Shown in pieces: positions 10,712 through 22,236 of a stretch of 64,000 bases of DNA (the first letter of the stretch is position 1; each line of letters starts with the position of its first letter). Made by a program: the position numbers and the translations under genes. Source of the DNA: Cordylochernes scorpioides (Eukaryota > Arthropoda > Arachnida > Pseudoscorpiones > Chernetidae). Where the stretch lies: assembly GCA_030710605.1 (NCBI GenBank), contig CP092865.1:142690682-142754681 (forward strand), in the 5' to 3' direction. Under the pieces are notes generated by a model, which did no database searches, was not told the origin of the DNA, and saw nothing but the letters and a program-made list of their open reading frames with translations.

Positions 10712-10990
10712 TGTTGGGCCATTTTCACCAAACGAACCCAACAATGATGTAAACATCCTATATCATATATTTACAGTGCCTTGCCGAAGTCTTTGTTGTC
10801 CAGATGGAGGACCTGGACGAGCTTTGAGCTTTCTGTACTCCGAGGCCCACAGAAGTAATGGTGTACATAATGTAAATATGTACATTAAATAAGTATATGT
10901 ACCATACTTCATTCCTTTTCATTATATAGAGTGAAAGGTTGAAATCAACAATATTTCTTAGATTACCACGCGCTGAAAATTTCAATAAAT
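10712..10990 (-). other. LTR-like terminal piece X2, inverted copy of X1
   Basis: It begins with the hairpin TGTTGGG...ACCCAACA and runs through ATGATGTAAACATCC and a TTTACAGTGCC tract, matching the reverse complement of about 1080-1194. It lacks about 100 bp present in X1. The pair X1/X2 therefore forms inverted repeats whose hairpin ends both face the gypsy C body. Confidence 0.45.
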
Positions 10991-11566
10991 ATATTCAATA
11001 AATTAAATATATTTTAGATATGTTAGATATTTCAAAGATAACAATGGAATTTGAAAATAAAATACTACATTAATTTTTTTCAAGGAATCGTCTCTATTTT
11101 TTTATTTCTATTATTAATTTAAATTCTTTTTTTTTTATTTCCAAAGAATATTTTTTTTTTATTTATGAAATTATTCTACGAATAAAATAAATTTTACTCA
11201 CTCTGTAAAAGAGATAAAAAATTTCTTTGGTCACGCGGGGATTTTTAAAAGAAAAAAAAAGTCGGTTGGAGTCGGGTAATCGGCGGTTGAGGAGGACAAA
11301 AAGGACCTAACATTTGAATCTTGAAAGAGATGTGAGTATAAAACTAAATGGTAAGTGAACAATCCTACTAAATTTAGTTCATGTGGGCTAAAAAGCCCGC
11401 TCATAGAATAGAGAGATTTCCTGTCGCATTTAGTAAGTTTTTCTTTAAATTTTTTTAGGTACAATATATTAAGCCTTTTGCAGAGCTATGGCCTCGACTA
11501 TAGGACACGTTTGAAATATATTTTTTTAAATATTACTACTCGCTAAATAAATAAATAAAAATTATA

Positions 11567-12030
11567 TACATCGATGAAATTCGAAGCAAAGAATTTGCTT
11601 GCATAGGATGGAACCTTTCACTTTTATTTTATTTTCTTTTTTTTATCTCATGATATAGGAAAATTTTAGATGTAATAAAATTCCACATATGTTTCTCATC
11701 AGTTTGTGTCATAGTGTTTTGTACTAAATTAAACATACATATATGGATGTGTTAGCTCAGTTATTATCGTGACGAAATATTATCCACTGTGAATATACAT
11801 CGATGAAATTAGAAGCAAAGAATTTGCTTGCATAGGATGGAACCTTTCACTTTTATTTTATTTTTATTTTTTATTTTTTTTTTATCTCATGATATAGGAA
11901 AATTTTAGATGTAATAAAATTCCACATATGTTTCTCATCAGTTTGTGTCATAGTGTTTTGTACTAAATTAAACATACATATATAGATGTGTTAGCTCAGT
12001 TATTATCGTGACGAAATATTATCCACTGTG
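11567..12030. repeat. Two tandem copies of a 229-235 bp unit
   Basis: The unit starts TACATCGATGAAATT at 11567 and again at 11796 and ends ATTATCCACTGTG. The copies differ mainly in the length of a T-rich run and a few substitutions. Confidence 0.9.
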
Positions 12031-12739
12031 CTATAGTTTCGAACGATATACGCCCCATTCTAATACATTTCAAAAGGATTTAAGATTATATTAAAATATC
12101 GGTAAAATGATAAAAACTCACTATGGCAAGCACACAAAACACAAAACCAATATATGATTAATAGATTTATAAACGCTAAAAAAGAAAGAACTTCGTTCAA
12201 ACCATATATAAATATACTCAAATCTAGAAATTTAGATAATGAACTAAAGTTCCATTTTATGTGAAGTCTAACTCTCCATATCACAACATAGTATTGAGGA
12301 TAAACTCCAAAGTGGATCAAGAAAAATTAAAAAAAAATAAAATAATAATATGACATTTGATCTTTAATCCAAGGTTTCTTTATAAACTCAACATATGAGA
12401 ATCTAACATTTGAGTAAAGGATTTTGAGGCTGACTCGACTATCACCTTTACAACTTTGAATTCCTGTTGTGAGGTTACCACTTATGAATACAAAGAAACA
12501 TCAAGATATGCATGTATATATATATTTATACTTATTTACTTAATAAACATCCTGGAATAGAGAAATGAGCTACTCAAGTTATTAATCATGTATGTAAATT
12601 TTCCACATACAATACATATGTAGGATGGTTGTTGCGTGAAGTGTTGGTGTGGCTTGTGGAAAGGCTGCTGATAAAATTATAATTAAAATTAATTTATTTA
12701 AAGCAAGAGAAATTATAAAGAGAAAAGAAGCACAGGTTG

Positions 12740-12960
12740 AAGTAACGGCCGTCGGCTCTAGCCTTGTTGTTTACCGCGCGAGTGCCAGATCAAGTGTCGG
12801 AAGCGCCATCCGCTAGAAAGTTCCGGATGACGCCCGCGCATGCGTAGTGAAGTGTTCTCCAAACACGTGCTTGCCGAGGCATAGAGGGGCCGCCATTTTT
12901 CTGCCCGTATGTGTTTTGAAGCTTTGTCCCAGTTCGCTGAAGCAAAGTGCGGTCGCCACA
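12740..12960. other. GC-rich island with an NRF-1-like palindrome
   Basis: In otherwise AT-rich DNA this stretch is CpG-rich and contains CGCGCATGCGTA near 12833-12846, close to the NRF-1 consensus, plus ATGGCGG-type sequence on the other strand (GCCGCCATTTTT). It could be a promoter or an old LTR. No downstream gene is visible on either side. Confidence 0.25.
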
Positions 12961-13285
12961 CATATATACCTTGATGTTTGTTTATATATATATAAATAAA
13001 CCAAAAGGGGCTCAAATGAAAAAAGGAAAGGAAGAAAGACAATTAATGATATGTAAACTATAAATGTTTTATTTGAATCCAATGATATATATTTTTGCAC
13101 ACAATTATAATATTCACATACATAAAAGATGATGTTGGCCTAAGTAAATTGTCTAATAAAAAAAAAACTAAACTAACCAAAAGAAAGAAGAGAAATGTAA
13201 AATTCTTAACTTCCTATTGATGACTTTAAAAAAATTTAAATTTTTTCCTTACTTACATTTGCAGTTGTTCCCATTGTTGGGGGGG

Positions 13286-13309
13286 GGGGGCCTTTGGCCA
13301 AAGGCCCCC
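13286..13309. repeat. Perfect 24-bp palindrome
   Basis: Five G, then CCTTTGG, then CCAAAGG, then five C, symmetrical around 13297/13298. It follows a run of 12 G. This may be a hairpin or the footprint of a short foldback. Confidence 0.85.
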
Positions 13310-13748
13310 AATTGTCCTCTCCTTGACTGCTCTAAGACTTGACTGTAACTGACCTTTTTTTCCCAGGGTGACACAAAAAATCATCATGACAGAAAAAAAA
13401 AATAAATCTTCATCTGGTCACCCTCTGTGATAAAAATATTTGATAATAATAATATACATAGGTGAAATATATAATATATATATATACTGAATTAAAATCT
13501 AAAATTATATCCCCATATTACAAATTAATTAGATAATTCTTGAAAATTATCTAAATCAATATATTCTAATTTGGAAAAGAATAATTAATTTATCAATTTC
13601 AATGGATCATAAAACCAATGCAAAATAATCTTAAAATTATTTAATAAATAATTCAGATGAATTATTTAGAATCTACCCCTACTATTAAACAAAAAATATA
13701 GCCTAGGCCAACATGAAAAATAAATATACATAAAAGAACAAATAAGGC

Positions 13749-13998
13749 ATGCGTCAGAAATTTGTATGTTGTAATTTGACGTTCCTCAGGTCTTTAAAAG
13801 GTTCTCCTCAGGCTGTAGGATGCATAAGCCACTGGATTTCAGGCCATATGATAGGTCAGCGTATGATGTGCCAGTGTTCTGCAGAATCCGGCCAGGGGCA
13901 TCCTGCACCTCCAACATCCAGCCGAGAACCCTGTTTCCTTAAATTCACTCATAATGTTTTTATTGTTGGGTCTGAGTCCAAAATGGACCCAACACATG
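13749..13998 (+). other. LTR-like end X3 followed by a primer-site-like leader
   Basis: The end carries the hairpin TGTTGGGTCTGAG...GACCCAACA (about 13966-13998), like X1 and X2, including the shared TGTTGGGTCTG. It is followed at once by CATGGTGGCAGCGGCGC, the kind of TGG-starting sequence that follows a 5' LTR as primer-binding site. The gypsy A gag begins 200 bp farther on. However, it does not resemble the 3' LTR at 63389-63602, so its relation to gypsy A is unclear. Confidence 0.35.
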
Positions 13999-14199
13999 GT
14001 GGCAGCGGCGCTTGTAAACAACTGCACGTGGTAAGAACAATTTATTAATTTCCAAGTTCTTAAAGTATTTCAGAACATCTCTCTCTAATTTGCATGTTCA
14101 AATAAAATTCAAATTGCATAATGATATATACAAAAATATTTTAATTTACAAGCAAGAATAAATAAGTGTATTTTTAGAAAAAAAAATACAATAACAAAA

Positions 14200-15826
14200 A
14201 TGGCGGAAAATGCTATTCGACCTCCAAAACAAATAGGCCTAAATGAACTAAACAAAGAGGGCTGGGAATATTGGCTTGAAGCTTTGAATGGTATGAAATT
14301 GCTACCCAATTAAGTAGTAAAGCACCAGAGGTACAAGTTGCTATCTTTATGGCTGCAATGGGACGAGAGGCTCAAAATATTTTTAAATCTTTCAACTTGA
14401 GTAATGCAGATAAAAATAATCTGAGCTTTGTAAAAGACAAGTTCAACAAATATTTTTCTCCAAAGCTGAACACTACAATTGAAAGATTCAAATTCAATCA
14501 GATGAAACAGAAAGAAGATGAATCATTTAATGATTTTCTGACTAGGATCAAATTACAGATAGCAAACTGCAAATATGCTGTCATGTCTGATGAACTGCTT
14601 AAAGATTGAATAGTTGTAGTAATTATTAACAATGAAATAAGAGAAAGACTTCTTAGTGAGGCTGACCTTAATCTGGAAAAAGCCACACAAATTTGCATAG
14701 CATGTGAAAATGCCACAAACCAAATGAAACATGTACTAGCCGACTCAGACAAACAAGTTGCTGTGACAAAGATGAACAGTAAGAAGTGGGAAGATAGAAA
14801 AGAGCCGAGGAAAGAAAACACCACTAACCAAAGTCACAAAATTATAGAAAACTGCAGAAATTGTGGTAGATCCCACAAAATCAACCAATGTCTGGCATAT
14901 CAAAAGAGATGCAACAAATGTAAGAAACTCAACCATTTTGCTAATCTTTGCAGATCCCAGAACACAAATTCATACAAAGTCAGACAAATTGTTGGGTCCC
15001 CAGAACCTGAAATGATTCAAGAATTTGTAATCCAGTCAGTTGAAAACACCAACCTGGCAGAAGATTGGTATGAAGAAGTAAAAATCAAAGGCAAAAAGAA
15101 AAACATGAAAGTAGACGCAGGTGCACAGTGTAACGTGTTGCCACTCAGCCTGGCAGGGAGATTAAATCTGGAAATCCAAAGGTCTCCAGTAAAAAGTTTA
15201 ATTTCCTTTTCAGGACATCGAATTCCTGTCGAAGGACAAAGTCTAGCAATGTGCATGGTGAAAAACATGACTGCCTACATACGTTTCATCATATCCAGAG
15301 ATAACACTTGTCCCAACCTAGGCAGACAAACCTGTCCCAATTTAGGTATTGTCTAGCGAGTAAACACCTGTCAAACAATTACACAGGAATACCAAGAAGT
15401 ATTCAATGGGATAGGATGTTTGAAAGGATATGAATACGAGGCAAAGTTTCAGACTTCGGACATGAACATGCAAGTAAGACCACCCAGACCTATTACTCTA
15501 ACTATTAAAGAAAGAGTAAAGAAAGAACTTGAGGAAATGGAAGACAATGGGATTATAAAGAAAGTAAATTACCCTACCCCCATCTCCAGTCAGATGGTTA
15601 TAGAAAAACAGAAAGGAAAAATACGTATATGCATTGACCCATCGGATATCAATAAAGTAATTCTAAGAAGCCATTTCCCATTACGGACTTTTGATCAGAT
15701 TGCAGTAAACCTACATGGTTCAAAATACTTCACAAAGTTGGATCTGAAGAAAGGAAACTGGCAGATCAAAGTAGCCCCCAACTCACAACGCTACTTTACC
15801 TTCAGCACTCCGTGGGGAAGATATAT
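14200..15826 (+). pseudogene. Gypsy A gag-protease-RT, 5' part, split by element G
   Basis: Gag starts at an ATG at 14200 (MAENAIRPPK), is frameshifted before 14349, then stays in one frame to 15826 with a TGA at 14607-14609 and a TAG at 15354-15356. Gag has two zinc knuckles, CRNCGRSHKINQC and CNKCKKLNHFANLC. Protease follows without a frame change; its active site reads VDAGAQCNVLP at 15111-15143, with Ala where DTG or DSG is required. RT begins at about 15450 (IRICIDPSDINK, FTKLDLKKGNWQIKV) and is cut after TPWGRY by the G LTR. RT resumes at 50805. Gag and Pol in a single frame is a real feature of this family and not damage. Confidence 0.8.
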
Positions 15827-16494
15827 ATAATATTATTCGATTTGGATTGGTTGCTTGGATTGGGACTCTTTTTTGTTTGTTGATTGTTGTAAGACCCTGT
15901 TAACTTATTGTAGGGTTGGTGACTTGTGGTGGTTGATGGCGCAGTCGTCTGATCGAGGTGGTAAGTTTTTCACAGGGGAAATAACGAGAGGGACACAGGA
16001 TGGGGTTGAAGAGGACCACGCGATTAAGGTAGAGAAGGTTTTGAGAGACTAATGGGGCACTTGACTAGGACATGCTTGGAGAAAAAGAAGATATTTTACC
16101 TTTGTGAGAAGGGCTTAAGCACGTCTTGCTCCTTGTGGTGGCGAGCTCCCAACTGACTAACTTGAGTCCGATATTTACCTCGTTAACTCTCTATTGCTCT
16201 CATTGGTTGAAATCGTCTACGTGGTTACATTTGGTTGGCTGTTAGCTATTCCTGCTGAAATCTGATTGGATATTGGTGCCTCAATTGTCTTTTTCATGAT
16301 TAACATCCTACAGGAAGAAGGTCTTTGAACCTAGTTTTATGGTTCCTGGCTAATAACCTTTGCTTCCTGGATAATGAAATCCTGGTAATGGCTGTTCTCT
16401 CCAGTTCGCTAGGCCTAACTTTTATTAAAACTTTTTGGATCATACATTGCATATTTGTGGTGGGGTTACATCTTGGTATATACAAATTATGACA
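15827..16494 (-). repeat. G 3' LTR
   Basis: A 668-bp copy starting TGTCATAATTTG and ending AATATTAT on the minus strand. It pairs with 50144-50799. The pair differs by roughly 3 percent substitutions and a few indels, the largest 12 bp near 15845. An AATAAAAGTTAG polyadenylation-like tract lies near 16420. A GTAGGGGGCGCATC purine tract precedes it. The small ORFs inside both copies are the same accidental frame. Confidence 0.8.
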
Positions 16495-17320
16495 GATGCG
16501 CCCCCTACATGTGAAGAATTCAAAAGGGGTAGTCTGAAGTGAATTCTGTAAGGGAAAGTAATTTTGTGGGGAAAAATTAATTATGGGGACTGGGAGGCTA
16601 TATACAAGTATTGTATGTGACATAAAAATAAAAGAGAATGGTGTTGGTGAAATAATTGTTGAGTATAAGGAAGATAAATCAAAATAAAAAAGTAAGAAAT
16701 CAAAGTGAATGCGCTTTGGTGCATTGTTGAGTGGAAAAAAAAAAAAGAAAAAGAATACCTACATAATATTCAGCTCGAGATGGGGAAACAAAATCGAGGG
16801 AATTTTTCTGTTAGGGCTTTTGAGACATCAAAAATAAAAATAAAAATATATATAATTAAAAGAAAACCAGTGAGTTTTCGTTAAAAATTTTGTTGAGTGG
16901 GGGAAAAAAAAAAGAAAAAGAATGCCTACATAATATTCAGCTCGAGATGGGGAAACAAAATCGAGGGATTTTTCTGTTAGGGCTTTTTGAGAAATCAAAA
17001 ATAATTTTTAATTGTAAGAAATCAAAGTGAATGCGCTTTGGTGCATTGTTGAGTGAAAAAAAAGAAAAAAAATGCCTACATAATATTCACTCGGGATGGG
17101 GAAACAAAATCGAGGGAATTTTTCTGTTAGGGCTTTTTGAGAAATCAAAAATAAAAATAAAAATATATAAAATTAAAAGAAAACCAGTGAGTTTTCGTTA
17201 AAAATTTTGTTGAGTGGGAAAAAAATAAAAAATAAAGGTTGTTATATAAATGGTAAATATTTAATTAAGAATTTTGATTTCAAAATAAAAAGTAAATTAA
17301 TGGGATAAGGAAAAAAATGT
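16495..17320 (-). other. G 3' noncoding region
   Basis: No gene. It lies between the 3' LTR and the R1 insertion and is largely a compound tandem repeat (16690-17217). The TTCACATGTAGGGGGCGCATC-type purine tract next to the LTR is the likely plus-strand primer. Confidence 0.5.
16690..17217. repeat. Compound tandem repeat with alternating heads
   Basis: Two different heads, one containing AATGCGCTTTGGTGCATTG (16690, 17017) and one containing AACCAGTGAGTTTTCG (about 16862 and 17183), each end in GTTGAGTG. They alternate in front of a shared body (CTACATAATATTCA..., GATGGGGAAACAAAATCGAG). The order is head 1-body-head 2-body-head 1-body-head 2, a higher-order period of about 327 bp. Confidence 0.8.
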
Positions 17321-17573
17321 ATGTCTTTTTATTATTTATTTATTATCATTTACAAAGCACGCGATATCCGTCTTGGATATTTGCATGCATACACAAGTTT
17401 GGGAGCTTATTTATAGTAATTATTAATATGAAATTAGTTATTATAATAGAAATTATTAACATATTTGTCAGTTAGTTAACGATTTAATTACACTATAATG
17501 AATATTAGTGAACATCACATAAGAACAGAAATTTAGAGCTATTTACAGCATATAACTATATACAGTAAAACCC

Positions 17574-17754
17574 TCTGTTTGATTTGTTAGCGTCTTGTAC
17601 AAAACAACGAATCACTAACCTATCATGAAGAGGTAACTTTATTGACTGGCGTCTGTTGTAATATGTTATTTTACATATCCTACATGAACCAAAACATTAA
17701 CTAGTGATGATGATATATTCAATCACTGAATAACTTAACATCTTCCCTTTTTTT
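17574..17754 (-). repeat. Gypsy B partial 3' LTR with polypurine tract
   Basis: After the pol stop the minus strand reads AAAAAAAGGGAAGA, a polypurine tract, then TGTTAAGTTATTCAG, a TG-starting LTR. Only about 165 bp of LTR remain before the CAGTAAAACCC end. No 5' LTR was found. Confidence 0.5.
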
Positions 17755-17755
17755 A

Positions 17756-20705
17756 CTAGTCTTTAAATCTACTTGTTTTTTTCACCAGTCGACCTGATCT
17801 GGTTCTAGTCTCTGATGCAGCATTCTCAGGTTCACTTACCGTGGGGCTGTCACTCTTTGATTGGATTCTGCATTCGGTAGTTTCAATTCGGGTTCTTTTC
17901 ACAATGTTGTCTCCTCCTGCTGATGAAGTAGATGGTAAGCAATTTGATACAGTTTGTTCTTGATCAATGCTTTCTTTTCTTCCTTCTTCTTGATTGTTTG
18001 TAGATTTTTGATTTGCTGAAGCCTGTTGTGGTTTAATCCAGGTTCTATTTCTTCTGTAGGTTCTACCATGAATATTCACATCATAGGATCTTGTGTTGTG
18101 TTCATTTGTGATGTTAGCTTTGGACCATGATGGGGTGGAATTGGGTGTTCTGACATACACTTCTTGTCCTATGTCTAAGTCTGGTAAATTTTTAGATTTT
18201 CTATCATAGTAGTATTTGCCTGTTGTCTTTTGATGGATATTTTATCTGGAATATATTTCTGGAATTGATGGTTTAAGTAAATTTGGGTGAATTGGCAGTA
18301 TAACTCTCGTTCTTCTAGACATGATTCTTTGTACTGGGCTTGAATCTATGTCTATAGTGGGTGTATTTCTCCAATTTAACAAATTTTGCCAAAAATCACT
18401 ATTTTCTTGTTTAGATTTCTTCAGTAAGTTTTTGGCTATTTTAACTGCCGCTTCAGCTTTTCCATTTCCCTGACTGTGAAGTGGTGATGATGTAGAATGT
18501 TGAAATTGCCATTCTTTGCTGAATTTTTGGAATTCAGTCGATGTAAATTGCCTTCCATTGTCTGAGACTATAATTTGAGGAATTCCATATCTGCTGAATT
18601 GTCTTTTGCAGCATTCAATTATGTATTCAGATGTTGTATTTTCTAGGCATTCAACTTCAAAAATATCTGAGTAATGATCCACTATTATTAAGTAATTCTG
18701 TTTGAAGATTTCGAATATATCAAGAGATATTCTTTCCCAGGGATAATTTGGAATTTTGTGAGATTTCATTGGTTCTCTCACTTGATTCTGTGAATTTGAT
18801 AGACAAATAGAACAATTTTCAATTTCTTGCCCTATTTGTGCATTCATTCCTGGCCAAAAGATATTGTCTCTTGCTCTTCGCATACTTGAATTAATTCCAA
18901 TATGTCCTTGATGGGTTTTCATTATCATCTCTGCTCTTAATTTATTTGGAATTACAATTCTATCATTCTTTAGTATGATTCCATCTTGAACTGTTAATTC
19001 TTCTCTAAAATTCCAATATTCTCTGGTTAGCATTGAAGTTTGATTTTTATTTGGTGGCCATCCATTTAGAATAAGTTTCTTCACTTCACACAGAATAGGA
19101 TCAGATGATGTTTCTTCTCTAATTCTCAGGACAGTGTCACTGCATACACTTAATGTTTCCATAACATTGACTGTGGCAATTTCTTTGTAAATGATGTCAA
19201 TGGGATACACATCATATTTCAGATTTTTATTCCTTACATCTTTGATGCAAGCTCTTGAAAAGATGTCCGCCAAGTGCATTTGTGATCCTTGGACATGTTC
19301 TAGTTCTAAGTTATATCTTTGCAGTCTCAAAAGCATTCTTTGGAGTCTTTGTGGCGCTTTTAGAATAGATTTATTAAATATTGACAAAAGAGGCTTGTGA
19401 TCAGTTTGCACAATCACTTGACATTTGCCCAAAATGTACTGATGAAATCTTTCGCATGCAAAAACAATTGCAAGACATTCTTTTTCTATCTGAGCATAGT
19501 TTTGCTCAGTCTTGCTTAGACTTCTAGATGCAAAAATTATTGGCTGGCTTTCTTGTAGTAGGGTAGCTCCAAGTCCATGTTTACTTGCATCGCATTGTAT
19601 AGCTATAGATTTGTCCGCATCAAAATATCTTAAAATTGGTGCTTTTGAGGCTAGATCTTTGATTTGTTCAAATGCAGCTTGATGATTCTTGCTCCATGAC
19701 CATGTTGAATTTTTCATTGTCAATTTTCTCAAAGGTTCACTAATCATTGAAATATTTGGCATGAATTTACATAGGTATGTTGCAAAACCAAGGAAACTTT
19801 TGAGTTCTGTTATACTTTCTGGATGAGGCATTTCTTTTAAGGCTTTAACTTTTTCTGGATCTGGCTTTAATCCATGTGGAGTTATTATATGTCCTAGATA
19901 TTTTACTTCTTTTAGTCTGAGCTTGACTTTATTGATGTTGAATTTCAAATTAGCTTGTCTGGCTGTCTTGAAAAGATTTTCAAGAATTCTATCATGATCC
20001 TTCAGTGCTTCTTCATATGAGTCACCTTTTCCCAAAATCAGAATGTCATCAGCTATTATTTCAATTCCTTCAAGACCTTAGAAGATTTCATAGAGTCTTC
20101 TTTGGTATTCTTCAGAAGCAGTCTTTAATCCAAATGGCATTCGAAGAAATTTGTATCTTCCAAAGGGAGTCCAGAATGTTGTAAGGTTCGATGATTCATC
20201 AGAGAGCTTCACATTCCAAAAACCATCTTTAGTGTCCACTACTGTGAATATTTTGGCATTTTGAAGATTTGGTATTATTTCCTCAATTGTCGGTATTGGG
20301 TATTCAGCTCTTTTCAAGGCGACATTTAATTCTCGAGGATCAATGCATATTCTTAACTTCTTAGTTGACTTTACTAGTACTAGATTGCTAATCCAGTCTG
20401 TTGGATAATCAACTTTGGCAATGATATTTTTCTTTTCCATGTAAATTAATTTTTCTTTTAATTCTTTTCTTAAGGTAATAGGTACTCTTCTAGGTGCTTG
20501 CTTGATGGGTTTGATTGTAGGATCTGTTTCTAGTTTGTATTCCCCTTGTAAGCATCCAATGCCTTCAAATATGTCTTTATATTTATCTAGAAGGTTATTT
20601 TGTTTTGTCCATGTGGATTCAATTTTGCATAAGTCAGCTTTAATTTCTATTAAATTAAATTTCTTTAATGGAATGGAATTGGGATTTTCGATGGGTTCGT
20701 TATAA
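17756..20705 (-). pseudogene. pol: Gypsy B pol: RT, RNase H, integrase
   Basis: One frame spans about 980 codons with only two stops, TAG at 20078-20080 and TAA at 18242-18244, so damage is slight. The 5' end is truncated inside the protease-RT linker (KKFNLIEIKADL). RT has VVDTKDGFWNVKL, LRMPFGLKTASEEYQ and IADD as the catalytic box, an unusual first residue. RNase H has QCDASKHGLGA, IEKECLAI and QTDHKPLL. Integrase has HQGHIG, CSICL, LDIFEIF, VSDNGRQFTS and GKAEAAVK, so the acidic triad is complete. The C-terminal tail ends KKTSRFKD. It resembles gypsy A in domain type but is a different family. Confidence 0.85.
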
Positions 20706-20753
20706 GGGGAGGTTCGTTATATCCATGGTTCGTCTTAGCGGGGTTTTACTGTA

Positions 20754-22223
20754 TCAGTTATTACAGCCCAGGCTATCTATTACTAAAAACATTCTACAAA
20801 ATCTATTAAAATTTATATACATATATCTATTATTAACTATTTGATTTAGACATTTTAAATTTATTTGATTTTTGACTCTCAAGTCCTCTACCAGTCGACA
20901 GTCCGTTAAAATATGTACAGGATTTTCTTCTTCTGCACCACATGAGAATTTAGGCCAATCCGTCTTTCTGACTTTGTACAAATATGATCTAAAGTTACCG
21001 TGTCCAGTAAAAAATTGGACATTGTGAAAATTTGGCTTGACATATTTGGGTATTTGGGAATCAGTGAAGAAGGACTTGAAAATGGTATTAGTCTTCTCAT
21101 AGTATTTCTGCAATTTTTCCCTTATGTAATTAGAAATTATATTCCTACTTGAAGAGTCAAATCGGTTGTAATTTATTTCGGTTTTCAACATGTTAGATTC
21201 AATATATTCAGTAAATTTGGGGACTTGTGCAAGTATATGTGTACAATCCGATGATGTTGTACTGTAGGCCTGTATACAATGTTTTAATATACTATATTGA
21301 AGAGAATTAAGTTTGTCTTTAGACTTTTTGTTTATGAATGGATACCATATTGGATAACCATAAGTAATTGTACTTCGATATAATGTCTTATACAATATCA
21401 GTCTTCGTCTAAAATCCAGACCCCATGCTTTCTTTGTCAGGCCAAATAGGTATCCACTAGCTCTAGTTACCTTTATGATCATTTCATTAACGTGAGGCGT
21501 AAAGTCCAGTTTGCTTCTGACTCGGTGATTTTTAATAGTCACTCTTAGAATCTTAAGTTCTTCAACCGGTTTAATTAACTTGCTACCTGAGACTATTATA
21601 TCGCTATTGCATTTATATAAATATAATATTTTTGTTTTTTCATCTGACAATTTTAATTTACGACTTTCACACCACTTATTGATTTTTCTTAATACATTAT
21701 CTATTGTCTTTCTTAGTTGTTCAGGAGTTTTATTCCAACATATTAACGTAATATCATCTGCATATCCTATTGTTTCACAATTATCATCCAGATTATTATT
21801 CAGTATCTCATTAATAAGAATATTCGATAATGTGGGAGACAGTGGTCCTCCCTGTGGACATCCTTTACTTAGTTTCTTATTAATTTCAGTTGAGGAATAT
21901 CTGAATCTTATTCTTCTATTATCAAAGTATGATTGTAGAAGTTTTATCATTGAAGCCTGCACACCATCTTCATCTAGTCTTTTCATCAGGGCCGGCCACC
22001 ATGCATTATCAAACGCTGCACTAATATCCACTGCAATTATTGCTGCATATTCTCTTGTTTCATGTTCTAACGCAATTTTTATTATTTCAGTTAGTGCAGT
22101 AATAGTAGATTTCGATCTTCTAAAGCCATGTTGTCGATCACTTAGTAAATTAAAATATTCATAATATTTTATTATTCTGTTATTAATTATTTTTTCAAAT
22201 ATTTTAGAAATGTTGAAATTAAG
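20754..22223 (-). pseudogene. R1-like ORF2, RT and C-terminal region
   Basis: The open part (20754-22031) starts inside RT at MDISAAFDNAWW, a hallmark of the R1 clade, and the same frame extends back to the Penelope insertion at 22224 (QHGFRRSKSTITAL). CPQGGPLSPTLSN and the catalytic GYADDITLI follow. The C-terminus has a CGAEEENPVHILTDC motif, the Cys/His knuckle typical of R1, I and jockey ORF2. The stop is at 20754-20756. Upstream RT lies beyond the Penelope element and the N gap. Confidence 0.85.
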
Positions 22224-22236
22224 ACATAAAGGTCTA

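Larger units (their letters stand above)
10991..13740. other. Gene-free AT-rich stretch
   Basis: No frame here resembles a known protein. It contains homopolymer T and A runs, a 230-bp tandem duplication (11567-12030), a short GC-rich island (about 12740-12960) and a perfect palindrome (13286-13309). The small ORFs overlap one another on several frames and look accidental. Confidence 0.5.
17563..20751. mobile_element. TIR-bounded block (pogo/Tigger-like ends) enclosing gypsy B pol
   Basis: CAGTAAAACCC at 17563-17573 and its complement at 20741-20751 face outwards, each next to TA. Sequence just inside the right end (AAGACGAACCATGGATATAACGAAC on the minus strand, read in short pieces) is typical of Tigger-like termini; the left end is more mutated. 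No transposase remains. The interior is gypsy B. The left flank of the block can serve as the R1 3' UTR, as expected for an insertion at TA just after the ORF2 stop. Confidence 0.4.

Noticed and set aside
12758-13100. Minus-strand ORFs of 94-95 residues near the GC-rich island
   Set aside because: Two overlapping frames with low-complexity hydrophobic stretches and no motif; likely accidental.
15900-15970. TGGCGCAGTCGTC as an insect gypsy primer-binding site in plus orientation
   Set aside because: It lies inside both G LTRs, far from their ends and opposite to the coding strand of G, so it cannot serve as the primer site of this element.
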